Counted from the first letter of the stretch, positions 1 through 8,293 are shown. The stretch is 64,000 nt of DNA from Enterobacteriaceae bacterium 4M9 (GCA_010092695.1 JAADJJ010000001.1:1302001-1366000), one strand, 5' to 3'. Notes: a model not told the origin generated them from the sequence alone. Made by a program: numbers and translations.

Positions 1-927
1 GTGGCGGCCGGGGATATGGAGATGTCCCTGTCAACGGTGGCGCTGTTTGAAAAAGAGTTGGCCGAATGGGCGGGCTTCACGCAAAGCGTGAGCGCTTCGT
101 CGGATACCGGCAGCGTCAGCGTGATGCTCGGCGCGCTGGGCTTTCGTTTTGGCGACGAAGTGATTGTCAGCCCGGACGTGCCGCCCTGGGTTATTGCACC
201 GCTGCTGCACGCGGGCCTGACGCTTGCCGTGGTTGATTACGAGCCGGGCACGCTGCGTGTGAACACGCCTGCGCTGGAGCGTCTGATTAGCAGTAAAACG
301 CGGGCCATTCTGGTCTCCTCGCCGTTTGGCTGCCAGCAGGACTTTAGCGAGCTACTGGCGCTGGGGCGCAGAAAGCGCCTCGTCACCCTGATTGAGATGA
401 CCGAGGCGTTGGGGGTGACTTTTGAAAAACGGCGCCTTTACGACGGCTTTGATATCGGGCTGCTGTCGCTTAAAGAAGGGCACTCCGATATCTCAACCGG
501 CGAGGGCGGGGCGCTGCTGTTTCGCAGCGCCGAATGGGCACGGCGCGCCAAAAGTTACGCCCAGTTTTCAGATCTCGACGGTGTAAACCCCGGCGTTAAC
601 CACAAACTAAGCGGTATTCAGTGCGCGGTGGGACGGTTGCGCATCAAGGCGCTGACCGCGCGTATTGTAGGCTATCGCGACAGCGCGTACCGCATTGCGG
701 CGTACTGCCAGCAGCGCGGCGTCAGCCAGCTGCCGCGCCTGGCCGGACGCATGGCCGGGCGGGCGGTGGTGGTCGACAAAACGGCGGCCGAGGCGGCGGA
801 CCTTTCCTGGCGGGAGTTGCCGCTGCTCACCCACTACCTGGCACCGCTGGAAAACCTGGCGCCGGAGGCGGCGCGCATGGCGCAGGCCTGGTGCGGCATA
901 CATGTGGATGAGTGGGGTGAGTACTGA
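1..927 (+). CDS. DegT/DnrJ/EryC1-family protein lacking the PLP lysine (5' partial)
   Basis: This is a fold-type I PLP-family (DegT/DnrJ/EryC1/StrS) protein of at least 308 residues. The first codon in the window is GTG, but comparison with the next gene indicates that about 25-30 N-terminal residues are missing, so the gene probably starts upstream of the window. The family motif ending in TGEGG is present (residues 166-170), but the residue that should form the Schiff base with PLP is Ser162, not Lys. The aspartate that contacts the PLP ring nitrogen appears as Glu132. A lysine at 158 is four residues off register. The stop codon TGA overlaps the ATG of the next gene, another DegT protein that keeps both catalytic residues. 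DegT active sites form at a dimer interface, so I infer a regulatory or structural partner of a heterodimer, or a PLP-independent or dehydratase-like enzyme. Family call is firm; role is inferred. Confidence 0.8.
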   Translation: MAAGDMEMSLSTVALFEKELAEWAGFTQSVSASSDTGSVSVMLGALGFRFGDEVIVSPDVPPWVIAPLLHAGLTLAVVDYEPGTLRVNTPALERLISSKTRAILVSSPFGCQQDFSELLALGRRKRLVTLIEMTEALGVTFEKRRLYDGFDIGLLSLKEGHSDISTGEGGALLFRSAEWARRAKSYAQFSDLDGVNPGVNHKLSGIQCAVGRLRIKALTARIVGYRDSAYRIAAYCQQRGVSQLPRLAGRMAGRAVVVDKTAAEAADLSWRELPLLTHYLAPLENLAPEAARMAQAWCGIHVDEWGEY

Positions 928-2033
928 TGATTTCCCCCATTACCGATAATTTCTGGCCGGTGGGCGAGGGCGAAGAAGCGTACCTGCTGGAGGCGCTGGC
1001 AAAGGGCATTGGCGGCGACAGCGATATCGTGCGCCGCTATGAGCAGCGGCTGAAAACCCACTTCGGCGCGCGCCATGCCATAGCCGCCTCGTCGGGCTAC
1101 GGGGCGCTGGTGGTGGCGATGTCGGCCTGTGGCCTGCGCCCTGGTGACAAGGTGCTGCTCACGCCTACCTGCCCACTGTGCACGGTGTACGCCCTGACCT
1201 TTATGCGCCTGGAACCGGTGTTTTGCGATATTCGCCCGGACGATTTCACGCTGGATCTGAAAATGGCCGAGCGGCTTATCGACAGCAAAACCCGCGCCAT
1301 TATCGACATCCCGATGTGGGGCTACCCGGTGGCGGCGCAGGAGGTGGCGGAATTTGCCCGCGACCGTGGACTGTATTACCTGCTTGATATTGCGCTGGCG
1401 CACCGGGCGACGCTCAACGGCGCGCTGCTGTGGACGTATGCAGACATCGCGACCTTCTCCACGCACCACAGCAAGAACCTGGTGACCGGCGAGGGCGGGG
1501 CGCTGCTGACCAATAACGCCCGTCTGGCTGAGCGCGCGCGCGAATTCACGCGCTGCGAATACCGGGCCGATAAACCGCCGGTGCTTAATTTTGCTCTCGG
1601 CGGGTTGCAGGCGGCCCTTGGGCTGGCGCGCCTGGGTCGGCTTGAGGATGACGTGCGCCATCGGCTTGCCACCATGCAGGCCATCAGCCAGCGTCTGACC
1701 AACCCTTATCTTGAGCCGCTGCCGCTGGTGGCAGGCGGTGAACCTGCCGGTACCCGGCTTCTGGTGCGCGCACGCACTGGCAGCAACGCGGCACTGCTGG
1801 CGCACCAGGCGCGTGCCGGTATTGCGTCAGATATCGCGCTCTATAACTGCAAAGCGCTGTACCAGTACCCGGTAATGCGCGAGTGGGCAACGGCCTGCCC
1901 TAACGCTGAACGCATGCTCGGCTCCATCACGACGGTGCCGGTTCATCCGGGGATCCGTGATGACGAGGCGCAGACCATTGTCGACGTGCTCAACAACTTT
2001 CAGCCTGAAAACGCAGAGGAGTTTCAGCCATGA
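927..2033 (+). CDS. DegT/DnrJ/EryC1-family aminotransferase (PLP-dependent)
   Basis: The 368-residue protein has the full DegT/DnrJ/EryC1/StrS aminotransferase layout. An N-terminal segment leads to AASSGYGALVVAM, the phosphate-cup region. Asp154 (in LLDIALAH) is expected to pair with the PLP pyridine nitrogen, and Lys183 in SKNLVTGEGG is the expected Schiff-base lysine. Family members usually transaminate a keto-sugar nucleotide, ketocyclitol or similar carbonyl compound using glutamate or glutamine. Its start ATG shares the A of the previous stop codon (TGATG), so translation of the two DegT genes is probably coupled. It overlaps the next gene by four bases (ATGA). It resembles the upstream partner along its length, suggesting tandem duplication and divergence. 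The substrate is unknown; no nucleotide-sugar synthesis genes are visible nearby. Confidence 0.88.
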   Translation: MISPITDNFWPVGEGEEAYLLEALAKGIGGDSDIVRRYEQRLKTHFGARHAIAASSGYGALVVAMSACGLRPGDKVLLTPTCPLCTVYALTFMRLEPVFCDIRPDDFTLDLKMAERLIDSKTRAIIDIPMWGYPVAAQEVAEFARDRGLYYLLDIALAHRATLNGALLWTYADIATFSTHHSKNLVTGEGGALLTNNARLAERAREFTRCEYRADKPPVLNFALGGLQAALGLARLGRLEDDVRHRLATMQAISQRLTNPYLEPLPLVAGGEPAGTRLLVRARTGSNAALLAHQARAGIASDIALYNCKALYQYPVMREWATACPNAERMLGSITTVPVHPGIRDDEAQTIVDVLNNFQPENAEEFQP

Positions 2034-3370
2034 CGACCTGTACCAGCGGCTTTTCAAGGGCCATCGTCATTGGCGCCAGCGTGGCGGGCTGCCTGACTGC
2101 CCGCGTGCTGGCACGCCACTTTGATGAGGTGCTGCTGTTAGACCAGGACACCTTCAGCACGGACCCCGCGCCACGTAAAACGGTGCCGCAGGAGCACCAC
2201 GTCCACCTGCTGCTCAACCGCGGCAGCGCCATTATCGAGGCGCTCTACCCTGGCTTTAAAAACGCGCTGCTCAACGCGGGCGCTCAGGAAATCGACCTGT
2301 GTCACGGTGTGAAGTGCTATGCGGGAAAGGCCTGGAAGCAGCGCTGGCCGACCGGCATCACCGCCCACTACTGTTCGCGCACGCTGCTGGAGTTTGTGCT
2401 GCGCCAGCAGACAATGGGCGTGGAGAACGTGAAAATCATTGACGGTGTGCGGGTTAAAGGCCTGCTGCATGACGCCGGGCGCGTCAGCGGTGTGCAGGTG
2501 ACCGTTGACGGCGACGCGCGTGAGCTTGAGGCCACGCTGGTGGTGGATGCCTGCGGGCGCAGCTCACGCACCTCGGCCTGGCTTAAGCAGTTTGGTTACG
2601 GTGACGTGCTGCGTGAAGAGGTGGCCAACCAGCTGGGCTACGTCTCGCGCATCTACCGTCGCAATCCGGCGCGCAACCCTGGCTGGCAGGTGCTACTGGT
2701 GACGCCCGATTTGCCGCAGCGGCGCAACATGGGCGTTATCAGCCCGATTGAAGGTGACCGCTTTATGGTGACCGCAGGCGGCTGGTTTGGCGCCTCGCCG
2801 CTGCCCAACGAAGACGACTTTATGCGCTTTCTGGCCGAGCTACCGGTGCCGGATATTTATAACGAGGTCAGCCAGCTGGAGCCTGTAGGCGGTTTTCACC
2901 CGTTCAAAATGCCGTGCAGTCTGCGCAGGCGCTACGACCTGATGCCCAACTGGCCGCAGGGGCTGTTGGTGGTGGGGGATGCACTGTGCAGCATCAACCC
3001 GATTTACAGCCAGGGCATGAGCGTGTCGGCGTTGCAGGTGGAGGCGCTTGCCCGCGTGCTGCCTGCTTTCCTGCGCGGTGATATCTGGGCGCAGCAGGTG
3101 CTGAGTGCGCAAATCGACGCCACCGACATTTCCTGGCAGCAGGCAAAGGCTAACGACGAAAGCTTGCGCCCGCAGGCGTCACGCGTGGGGCTTAAAGCGC
3201 GCCTGCACGCACGCTGGCTTGGCGTGGTGAACGCGGCGGCCTTCCACAACCGCGACGTGGCGATGGCCACGCTTAACATTGCGAACCTTGTCGCCGACAA
3301 GCGCACCCTTTACAGCCTGCCAGTGGCGCGGGCGTCCCTCTTAAGCGCTATTGCCCGAGTTTTACGATGA
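2030..3370 (+). CDS. FAD-dependent oxidoreductase / monooxygenase
   Basis: The 446-residue protein starts with a Rossmann dinucleotide-binding motif (AIVIGASVAGCLTA, about residues 11-24) and an acidic end of the second strand (LLLDQD). A PQEHHVHLLL segment is typical of a group of actinobacterial-type FAD oxidoreductases that carry PQGRHxHxLL. The second FAD motif lies near residue 315 (VVGDALCSINPIYSQGM), as in para-hydroxybenzoate-hydroxylase and geranylgeranyl-reductase type flavoproteins. No signal peptide is seen, so the enzyme is probably cytoplasmic. It overlaps the aminotransferase gene by four bases and belongs to the same operon. Expected chemistry is hydroxylation, epoxidation or dehydrogenation of a pathway intermediate. 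The flavoprotein call is strong; the reaction is not determined. Confidence 0.82.
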   Translation: MTTCTSGFSRAIVIGASVAGCLTARVLARHFDEVLLLDQDTFSTDPAPRKTVPQEHHVHLLLNRGSAIIEALYPGFKNALLNAGAQEIDLCHGVKCYAGKAWKQRWPTGITAHYCSRTLLEFVLRQQTMGVENVKIIDGVRVKGLLHDAGRVSGVQVTVDGDARELEATLVVDACGRSSRTSAWLKQFGYGDVLREEVANQLGYVSRIYRRNPARNPGWQVLLVTPDLPQRRNMGVISPIEGDRFMVTAGGWFGASPLPNEDDFMRFLAELPVPDIYNEVSQLEPVGGFHPFKMPCSLRRRYDLMPNWPQGLLVVGDALCSINPIYSQGMSVSALQVEALARVLPAFLRGDIWAQQVLSAQIDATDISWQQAKANDESLRPQASRVGLKARLHARWLGVVNAAAFHNRDVAMATLNIANLVADKRTLYSLPVARASLLSAIARVLR

Positions 3371-3379
3371 GGCCGACCC

Positions 3380-4036
3380 ATGAATAACCGACCGCGTATT
3401 AAACATGTGATTTTCGACTGGAACGGCACGCTGGTGGATGACCTGGCGCTGGCGGTGAAAGGACTGAACGCCGTGCGCCAGTTGCAAACCCTGCCGCCTG
3501 TAGATGCCCGGCTGTACCGTGAACACTTCGGTTTTCCGATACGCGGCTTTTACCAGGCGCTGGGGATCGACTGTGAAACGGTGGACTTTGACGCGCTGAT
3601 TGCCGCGTACCTGCATATTTTCAACCGTGAAATCGGCCAGTGTTCGTTGCACCCTGGTGCCCTCAACATTCTGCGTGACCTGCGCCGCGACGGTGTGACT
3701 ATCTCGGTGCTCTCGGCAAGCCAGCACCAGACGCTGGAAAGCAACCTCGACAGCGCTGGCATTCGCCATCTGGTGGACCACGTATTCGGCCTGACTAACA
3801 CCCAGGCCAACGGCAAGCAAGAGGTGGCGCTACAGCTCAACACGCTGCTGGGCTTTCCCGGTGAGCGCGCGCTGATGATTGGTGATACCGACCACGACAT
3901 TGACGTGGCGCGCGCCTGCGGCTGGCAGATGGCGTCGGTGTCGCACGGTCACCAGACTCACGAGCGCTTAAGCGCGCTGCATCCCCATGTGTTCCACGAC
4001 TTGCAGGCGGTGTATCGCGCCTGGTTTTGCCGCTAA
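3380..4036 (+). CDS. HAD-superfamily hydrolase with DxN motif
   Basis: The 218-residue protein is a HAD-superfamily enzyme of the phosphoglycolate-phosphatase/phosphonatase-like type. The nucleophile is Asp13 in FDWNGT. Motif II (VLSAS) precedes a lysine in ANGKQE and the metal-binding motif IGDTDHDI. The general-acid Asp normally two residues after the nucleophile is Asn15. Phosphonoacetaldehyde hydrolase also lacks this Asp (it has DWAGT), although DWNGT occurs in other uncharacterised HAD hydrolases. The protein may therefore be a slow or specialised phosphatase, or cleave a C-P bond; the latter is inference only. It starts nine bases after the flavoprotein stop and is followed at ten bases by the desaturase gene. 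Confidence 0.8.
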   Translation: MNNRPRIKHVIFDWNGTLVDDLALAVKGLNAVRQLQTLPPVDARLYREHFGFPIRGFYQALGIDCETVDFDALIAAYLHIFNREIGQCSLHPGALNILRDLRRDGVTISVLSASQHQTLESNLDSAGIRHLVDHVFGLTNTQANGKQEVALQLNTLLGFPGERALMIGDTDHDIDVARACGWQMASVSHGHQTHERLSALHPHVFHDLQAVYRAWFCR

Positions 4037-4046
4037 CGAGGTGGTT

Positions 4047-5156
4047 ATGCTGAACTCACACTGGATTTTGCCGCTGATGTTCGCGCTGGTTGCGCTGAGC
4101 CTGTGCATCCGTCTGCTGCTGCGCCTGTATTACCGCGACGGCGAGCGCATTCTGCCCAAGCTGCGCCTGGCCGCAGGTGACAAGCGTATCAGCTACTACA
4201 AACGTTTTGACACCGCCCTTGCGCCGTTGCCGTTTATCTATTGCTGGTGCGAGATTATCGCCGCTGTGCTGTTGTTTCGCTGGAGCGGTTACGGCGTGCT
4301 GTCGGGCCTGCTGCTGGCGGTGGTGGCCGCCGGGCGTATGCGCGCCTTGCAGGAGTTGGGTCACAACGCGCTGCACCTGGCGCTGTGCCGCTCGCGCGAG
4401 TGGCAGTGGTTTTTATCGAATGTCTTTTTTCAGTTCCCGACCCTGAAAAGGGACATGGACTCGCGCTTTAACACCCACGTGCGCGATCACCACCCCAACG
4501 CCGACGTTCCCGGCAAAGATCCCAATCTTAAGCGCGTGATCGCAGCCGGGATGACGCCAGGCATCAGCAACGCGCAGTTTGTGATGGCGCTGCTGTACCC
4601 GGTGAGTCCGAAGGGCATTTTCAACAACATCAAAGGCAATGTGCGCGACATGGTGCACGAAAACGCCTCATGGAAAATCGCGCTGCTGCGCGTGCTGGTC
4701 ACGGCTGCTGTGGTTGCGCTGTTTGTCTGGACCGGTGGCGTTCCCGCGCTGGTGCTGGGCTGGCTGGTGCCGGTGCTGGCGCTCTACCCGCTGTTTGCGT
4801 GGTGGTCGCTGCTGACCAAGCACCGTTGGCACACGCCGTATACGCCGCTTAACCGCGACCGGCTGGCCCATGACTACGAGCACGGACGTGCGACCGATTT
4901 CTCTGGTCTGCTCGGCGCGCTACAGCGTTATCTGATTTTCCCGATGTCGGATGCGTATCACCTGGCACACCATGTCTATCCGTTTGTGCGCTACCACTAT
5001 CTGCCTGCGGTTGACCGGGCGCTCAAAATCCATGAGCCGCGCTACACGCAGTACATTTCACAGGGCATGTTCCTCGGCTCTGCCGGGCAGCCCGCCGCGC
5101 TTTCAGAACTGCGTAACAGGCTGGTGAGCACACCGCGCACCGCTGTCACCGAATAA
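4047..5156 (+). CDS. Membrane fatty-acid-desaturase-family protein
   Basis: I chose ATG 4047, which follows a GAGG ribosome-binding site, over an in-frame ATG 60 bases upstream inside the HAD gene; this gives 369 residues. The three histidine clusters of the diiron membrane desaturase/hydroxylase family are present: H106-H110 (HNALH), H144-H149 (HVRDHH) and H305-H309 (HLAHH). Hydrophobic segments lie near the N-terminus, around residues 65-100 and around 215-255, so it is an inner-membrane protein. The family mostly acts on acyl lipids, but RtxC of rhizobitoxine biosynthesis is a member that desaturates an amino-acid-like molecule. With an aminotransferase, HAD phosphatases and an exporter in the same operon, a small-molecule substrate is plausible here. 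Family call is firm; substrate is unknown. Confidence 0.85.
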   Translation: MLNSHWILPLMFALVALSLCIRLLLRLYYRDGERILPKLRLAAGDKRISYYKRFDTALAPLPFIYCWCEIIAAVLLFRWSGYGVLSGLLLAVVAAGRMRALQELGHNALHLALCRSREWQWFLSNVFFQFPTLKRDMDSRFNTHVRDHHPNADVPGKDPNLKRVIAAGMTPGISNAQFVMALLYPVSPKGIFNNIKGNVRDMVHENASWKIALLRVLVTAAVVALFVWTGGVPALVLGWLVPVLALYPLFAWWSLLTKHRWHTPYTPLNRDRLAHDYEHGRATDFSGLLGALQRYLIFPMSDAYHLAHHVYPFVRYHYLPAVDRALKIHEPRYTQYISQGMFLGSAGQPAALSELRNRLVSTPRTAVTE

Positions 5157-5173
5157 CCCAGGAGGACCCACTC

Positions 5174-6061
5174 ATGAACCAGACACCTCGTATTGGCATT
5201 ATCTGCGGCAGCGGCATGGACACGCTTTCTATTGTGGAAAACGCCCGGCGTATTGAGATAACCACCGCCTTTGGCACGCCCTCCGGCAGCGTGACGCTCG
5301 CTGACATTGCCGGGGTGCCGGTGGCTATCGTCAACCGCCACGGCGTGGGCCACCGCCTGCTGCCCTCTGAAATCAACGTGCGCGCTAACGTGGCGGCGCT
5401 CAAACAGCTTGGCGTGGAACAGGTGATTTCTTTTAGCGCCGTGGGCAGCTTACAGGAGCAGGCACCGCCAGGCACATTTGTGCTGGTGGATCAGTACATT
5501 GACCGCACGTACAAACGCGCTAACACTTTCTACGGCTCCGGCGTGGTGGCGCATGTGCCGTTTGGTGAGCCGGTGTGCACGGATAACCGCGAGACGCTGG
5601 GCAAGGCATTAGCGCATCTCGACATCCCGCATCTGGCAAGCGGCACTTACGTGGTGATGGAAGGGCCGCAGTTTTCCACCCGCGCCGAGTCGCTGTTCCA
5701 CCGCCAGATTGGCGGCACGGTGATTGGCATGACCGCGATGCCGGAGCCGAAGCTGTGCCGGGAAGCGGAGCTTTGCTACACCATGGTGGCGATGGTGACG
5801 GACTTTGACTGCTGGCATTCCACGCATGAAGCCGTGAACGCGGCGATGGTGAGCGCGCGCATGGCCGATAACCTGAAAAAAGCGCAAGCGCTGCTGGCCC
5901 ACGTTGTACCGCAGCTTGCCGGGCGTGAAGCGGGCTGCCGTGACGGCTGCCAGCACGCGCTCGACGGCGCGATTATGACCCGCTTTGAACTCATCACCCC
6001 TGATGTTGCCGAGCGCGTGACGCCGCTGCTCAACCGCGTACTGGCGCGCGGCAACGGATAA
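5174..6061 (+). CDS. MTA phosphorylase / purine nucleoside phosphorylase family protein
   Basis: The 295-residue protein aligns along its length with human-type 5'-methylthioadenosine phosphorylase. It has the N-terminal phosphate-binding GIICGSGMD, the RHG motif, SAVGSL, the MEGPQFSTRAES segment, and the ribose- and purine-contacting GMT plus VTDFDCW region. The paired Asp residues that select adenine-type bases in MTAP are retained (TDFD). Such enzymes split MTA or related 5'-deoxynucleosides into the base and sugar 1-phosphate. A strong AGGAGG site precedes the ATG. Enterobacteria normally handle MTA with the nucleosidase MtnN and do not carry MTAP, so this gene looks acquired. It may recycle MTA released by a SAM-consuming step, or process a nucleoside intermediate of the pathway. 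Confidence 0.87.
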   Translation: MNQTPRIGIICGSGMDTLSIVENARRIEITTAFGTPSGSVTLADIAGVPVAIVNRHGVGHRLLPSEINVRANVAALKQLGVEQVISFSAVGSLQEQAPPGTFVLVDQYIDRTYKRANTFYGSGVVAHVPFGEPVCTDNRETLGKALAHLDIPHLASGTYVVMEGPQFSTRAESLFHRQIGGTVIGMTAMPEPKLCREAELCYTMVAMVTDFDCWHSTHEAVNAAMVSARMADNLKKAQALLAHVVPQLAGREAGCRDGCQHALDGAIMTRFELITPDVAERVTPLLNRVLARGNG

Positions 6062-6094
6062 CACCTTACCTCACTGATAACCTGGAGAAGTGAT

Positions 6095-6760
6095 ATGAAA
6101 GCAAAAGCAGGCCTCTTGTTTGATCTCGACGGCACCTTGCTCGATACCGATCCGCTGCACATTGCAGCCTTTAACGAACTGCTGGCCGAGTTTGGTAAAT
6201 CGGTGACGCCGGAGTACTACAACGAGAAAATCATGGGCGCGCCAATGGACCAGATAACGCGCGATCTGTTCCCTGATCTGCCAGAGCAGGAGCGCCACGC
6301 GCTGGGCGAGCGCAAAGAGGCGTTGTTCCGTGACCAGCTGAGCGGGCCGCTCGAAGGCCGCCCCGGCGTGAGTGAACTGTTCGACTGGGCGCGCGCGCAG
6401 GGCGTTGGCATTTGCGTGGTGACCAACGCACCGCGTGAGAGTGCGGTGATGATGCTGCTCGGTCTGAACCTGCTCAACCACGTCGATCACCTGTTGATCG
6501 GCGCGGAGCTGGATAAGAGCAAGCCCGATCCGTATCCGTACCAGGAGGCGATGCGCCGCCTCGGCATTACCCCTGAGCAGGCGCTGGCGTTTGAGGACTC
6601 CGGCCCGGGCGTGCAGTCTGCCGCCGCCGCAGGTGTGTTCACTTTTGGGATGCAGGGCGCGCTTGATGCCGACGGGCTGCGCAAGCACGGTGCCTCGGCC
6701 ACGATCCCGGATTTCACCCACGCGCACCTGACGGAAAAACTAAACCGCCTGGTGGCCTGA
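6095..6760 (+). CDS. HAD-IA phosphatase, beta-phosphoglucomutase-like
   Basis: This 221-residue HAD hydrolase has all canonical motifs: nucleophile and acid Asp10/Asp12 in FDLDGT, motif II VVTNA, the lysine in DKSKPDP and the metal site FEDSGPG. The alpha-helical cap between the first two motifs (about residues 20-85) has the subclass IA length, as in beta-phosphoglucomutases and sugar phosphatases. A GGAG site precedes ATG 6095. Coming directly after an MTAP-family enzyme, which yields a sugar 1-phosphate, a sugar-phosphate phosphatase or mutase role is an attractive inference. Unlike the HAD protein at 3380, it keeps the general-acid Asp. Confidence 0.82.
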   Translation: MKAKAGLLFDLDGTLLDTDPLHIAAFNELLAEFGKSVTPEYYNEKIMGAPMDQITRDLFPDLPEQERHALGERKEALFRDQLSGPLEGRPGVSELFDWARAQGVGICVVTNAPRESAVMMLLGLNLLNHVDHLLIGAELDKSKPDPYPYQEAMRRLGITPEQALAFEDSGPGVQSAAAAGVFTFGMQGALDADGLRKHGASATIPDFTHAHLTEKLNRLVA

Positions 6761-6772
6761 AAGGGGCGATGA

Positions 6773-7678
6773 ATGAGTACGACATTGATTAACGCACCTA
6801 CTGGCGATGGCTCGCGCGCCAGGATCAAGGCTTACAGTTCGTTTGAGCCGTATGAACTGGCTGATTATCTTGCCTGCCTTGCGCGCAGCATGCCGGATGT
6901 GGCCATTGAAATTGAGCGTATGTCAACGGTGGCGCTCACCGAACGCCTGGCGCGGGAAAAGGATAACCCGCAGGTGGATCTGGTGCTGGGCTGGGCCGAC
7001 ACCGCCGCGCGCAGCCTGGATTTTGAGGGCCTGGTGTTTGCGCCGGGAGCCGACGCCGACGGCTGGCTGCGGGTCACCGGGTTTTCTACCGCGTTTGTCA
7101 CTGACCCGGCGCTGCTGGCGCAGGCGGGCGTGCGCGTGGAAAGCTGGACCGATCTCACCCAGCGCGCGCTGTGCGGGCGCGTTGCTTTTCCTAATCCGGC
7201 GATTTCCGGCGCGGGTTTTCTGGCGCTGGCGACCGTGCTGCAACGCTTTGGTGAGGACGAGGGCTGGCAGATTATCGACGGTATTTATCGTAACGCCCGC
7301 GTGACGCCAAACTCGGCGTGGGAACCCGCGCGACTTACCGGTGAAGGTGAGATTGCGGTCGGCGTGACGGTGAAGATTGCCGCCACCAACCGCCAGCGCG
7401 AGTTGCCGCGACTGGCCATTGTGCAGCCGCGGGATGTTATCGGTATTGAATCCGAAGTCTACGGCGGCTTTCGCCATACCCGGCATAATCCGATTGTGCG
7501 CGAAGTGCTTGAATGGATTGCCTCTGATGAGGCGAAAACGGTCTACGCTGGTTACAACAAAATACTTCTCGGGCAGCCCGATAGCCGCCTGTTCACCATT
7601 GACGCCCAACAGGCGGTTGCCAGCAGGGAGCGCTGGCTGGCGCGGCTCGATTCCATCGCAAAGAGAAAAAACCAATGA
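6773..7678 (+). CDS. Periplasmic-binding-protein-fold protein without signal peptide
   Basis: The 301-residue protein resembles the iron(III)/2-aminoethylphosphonate class of ABC-transporter solute-binding proteins. The core VAFPNPAISGAGFLALATVL, a GEGEIAVGV strand, and the C-terminal block with NPIVREVLEWI and YAGYNKIL are typical. Unlike those proteins it begins directly with the first beta strand (IKAYSSFEP) after about 18 polar residues and has no hydrophobic signal peptide, and no permease or ATPase gene lies in the operon. It therefore probably works in the cytoplasm as an enzyme, a carrier of an intermediate or a ligand sensor. A precedent for a binding-protein fold turned biosynthetic enzyme is the Thi5/NMT1 family. 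The gene overlaps the Nudix gene by four bases. Confidence 0.75.
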   Translation: MSTTLINAPTGDGSRARIKAYSSFEPYELADYLACLARSMPDVAIEIERMSTVALTERLAREKDNPQVDLVLGWADTAARSLDFEGLVFAPGADADGWLRVTGFSTAFVTDPALLAQAGVRVESWTDLTQRALCGRVAFPNPAISGAGFLALATVLQRFGEDEGWQIIDGIYRNARVTPNSAWEPARLTGEGEIAVGVTVKIAATNRQRELPRLAIVQPRDVIGIESEVYGGFRHTRHNPIVREVLEWIASDEAKTVYAGYNKILLGQPDSRLFTIDAQQAVASRERWLARLDSIAKRKNQ

Positions 7679-8283
7679 CAAAAAACTATTCACCTGCTCC
7701 CACCACCGCCACCATCAACAAAAGCCAGGTTCTGGCGAACGACTGGGGCAAGCTCGTCAAATACGACATGACCTACACCCGCTCTGACGGCACGGCGCAG
7801 CACTTTACTCGCGAGGCTTACGACCGCGGCCACGGCGCCACCATCATGCTGTACAACAGCGATGCGCGCACCATTATCCTCACCAGCCAGTTTCGCCTGC
7901 CGGCGTTTCTCGGCGGCCACAATTTTGAGTTGATTGAAGCCTGCGCCGGGCTGCTTGACGAGCGCGATGCGGTGCAGGCCATTCGCAAAGAAGCCGAAGA
8001 AGAGACCGGCTATAAGCTCAGTGAAGTCACCAAAATCGGTGAGCTGTTTATGAGCCCAGGCTCGGTGACCGAACGTCTGCATTTCTTTATTGCACCGTTT
8101 ACCCATGAAATGCGCGTCAATGACGGCGGCGGCGTGCAGGAAGAGGGCGAAGATATCCGGGTGCTGGAAGTGCCAATTAGCGAAGCGCTGCAGATGATTG
8201 ACGACGGGCGCATCATTGATGCCAAGACCATCATTCTTATCCAGCATCTGGTTATCAAGGGCATCTGTACGCCACACGCGTGA
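7675..8283 (+). CDS. Nudix hydrolase, NudK (GDP-mannose pyrophosphatase)-like
   Basis: The 202-residue protein matches E. coli NudK along most of its length, including the YDRGHGATIMLYN and MSPGSVTERLHFF blocks. The Nudix box begins at AGLLDER and ends with RKEAEEETGY; the first box glutamate position is Asp, a conservative change, and the catalytic REUxEE-type glutamates are kept. NudK hydrolyses GDP-mannose and related sugar nucleotides to NMP and sugar 1-phosphate. The start overlaps the preceding stop (ATGA), so expression is likely coupled. In this operon it may trim a nucleotide-linked intermediate; this is inference. It is extra to any housekeeping NudK, which in E. coli lies elsewhere. 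Confidence 0.85.
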   Translation: MTKNYSPAPTTATINKSQVLANDWGKLVKYDMTYTRSDGTAQHFTREAYDRGHGATIMLYNSDARTIILTSQFRLPAFLGGHNFELIEACAGLLDERDAVQAIRKEAEEETGYKLSEVTKIGELFMSPGSVTERLHFFIAPFTHEMRVNDGGGVQEEGEDIRVLEVPISEALQMIDDGRIIDAKTIILIQHLVIKGICTPHA

Positions 8284-8293
8284 GGGTTGAACC

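Noticed and set aside
834..1805. 323-codon minus-strand frame opposite the DegT genes
   Set aside because: It is antisense to a well-supported enzyme gene, rich in Arg, His and Gln as expected for a GC-driven shadow, and has no recognisable domain.
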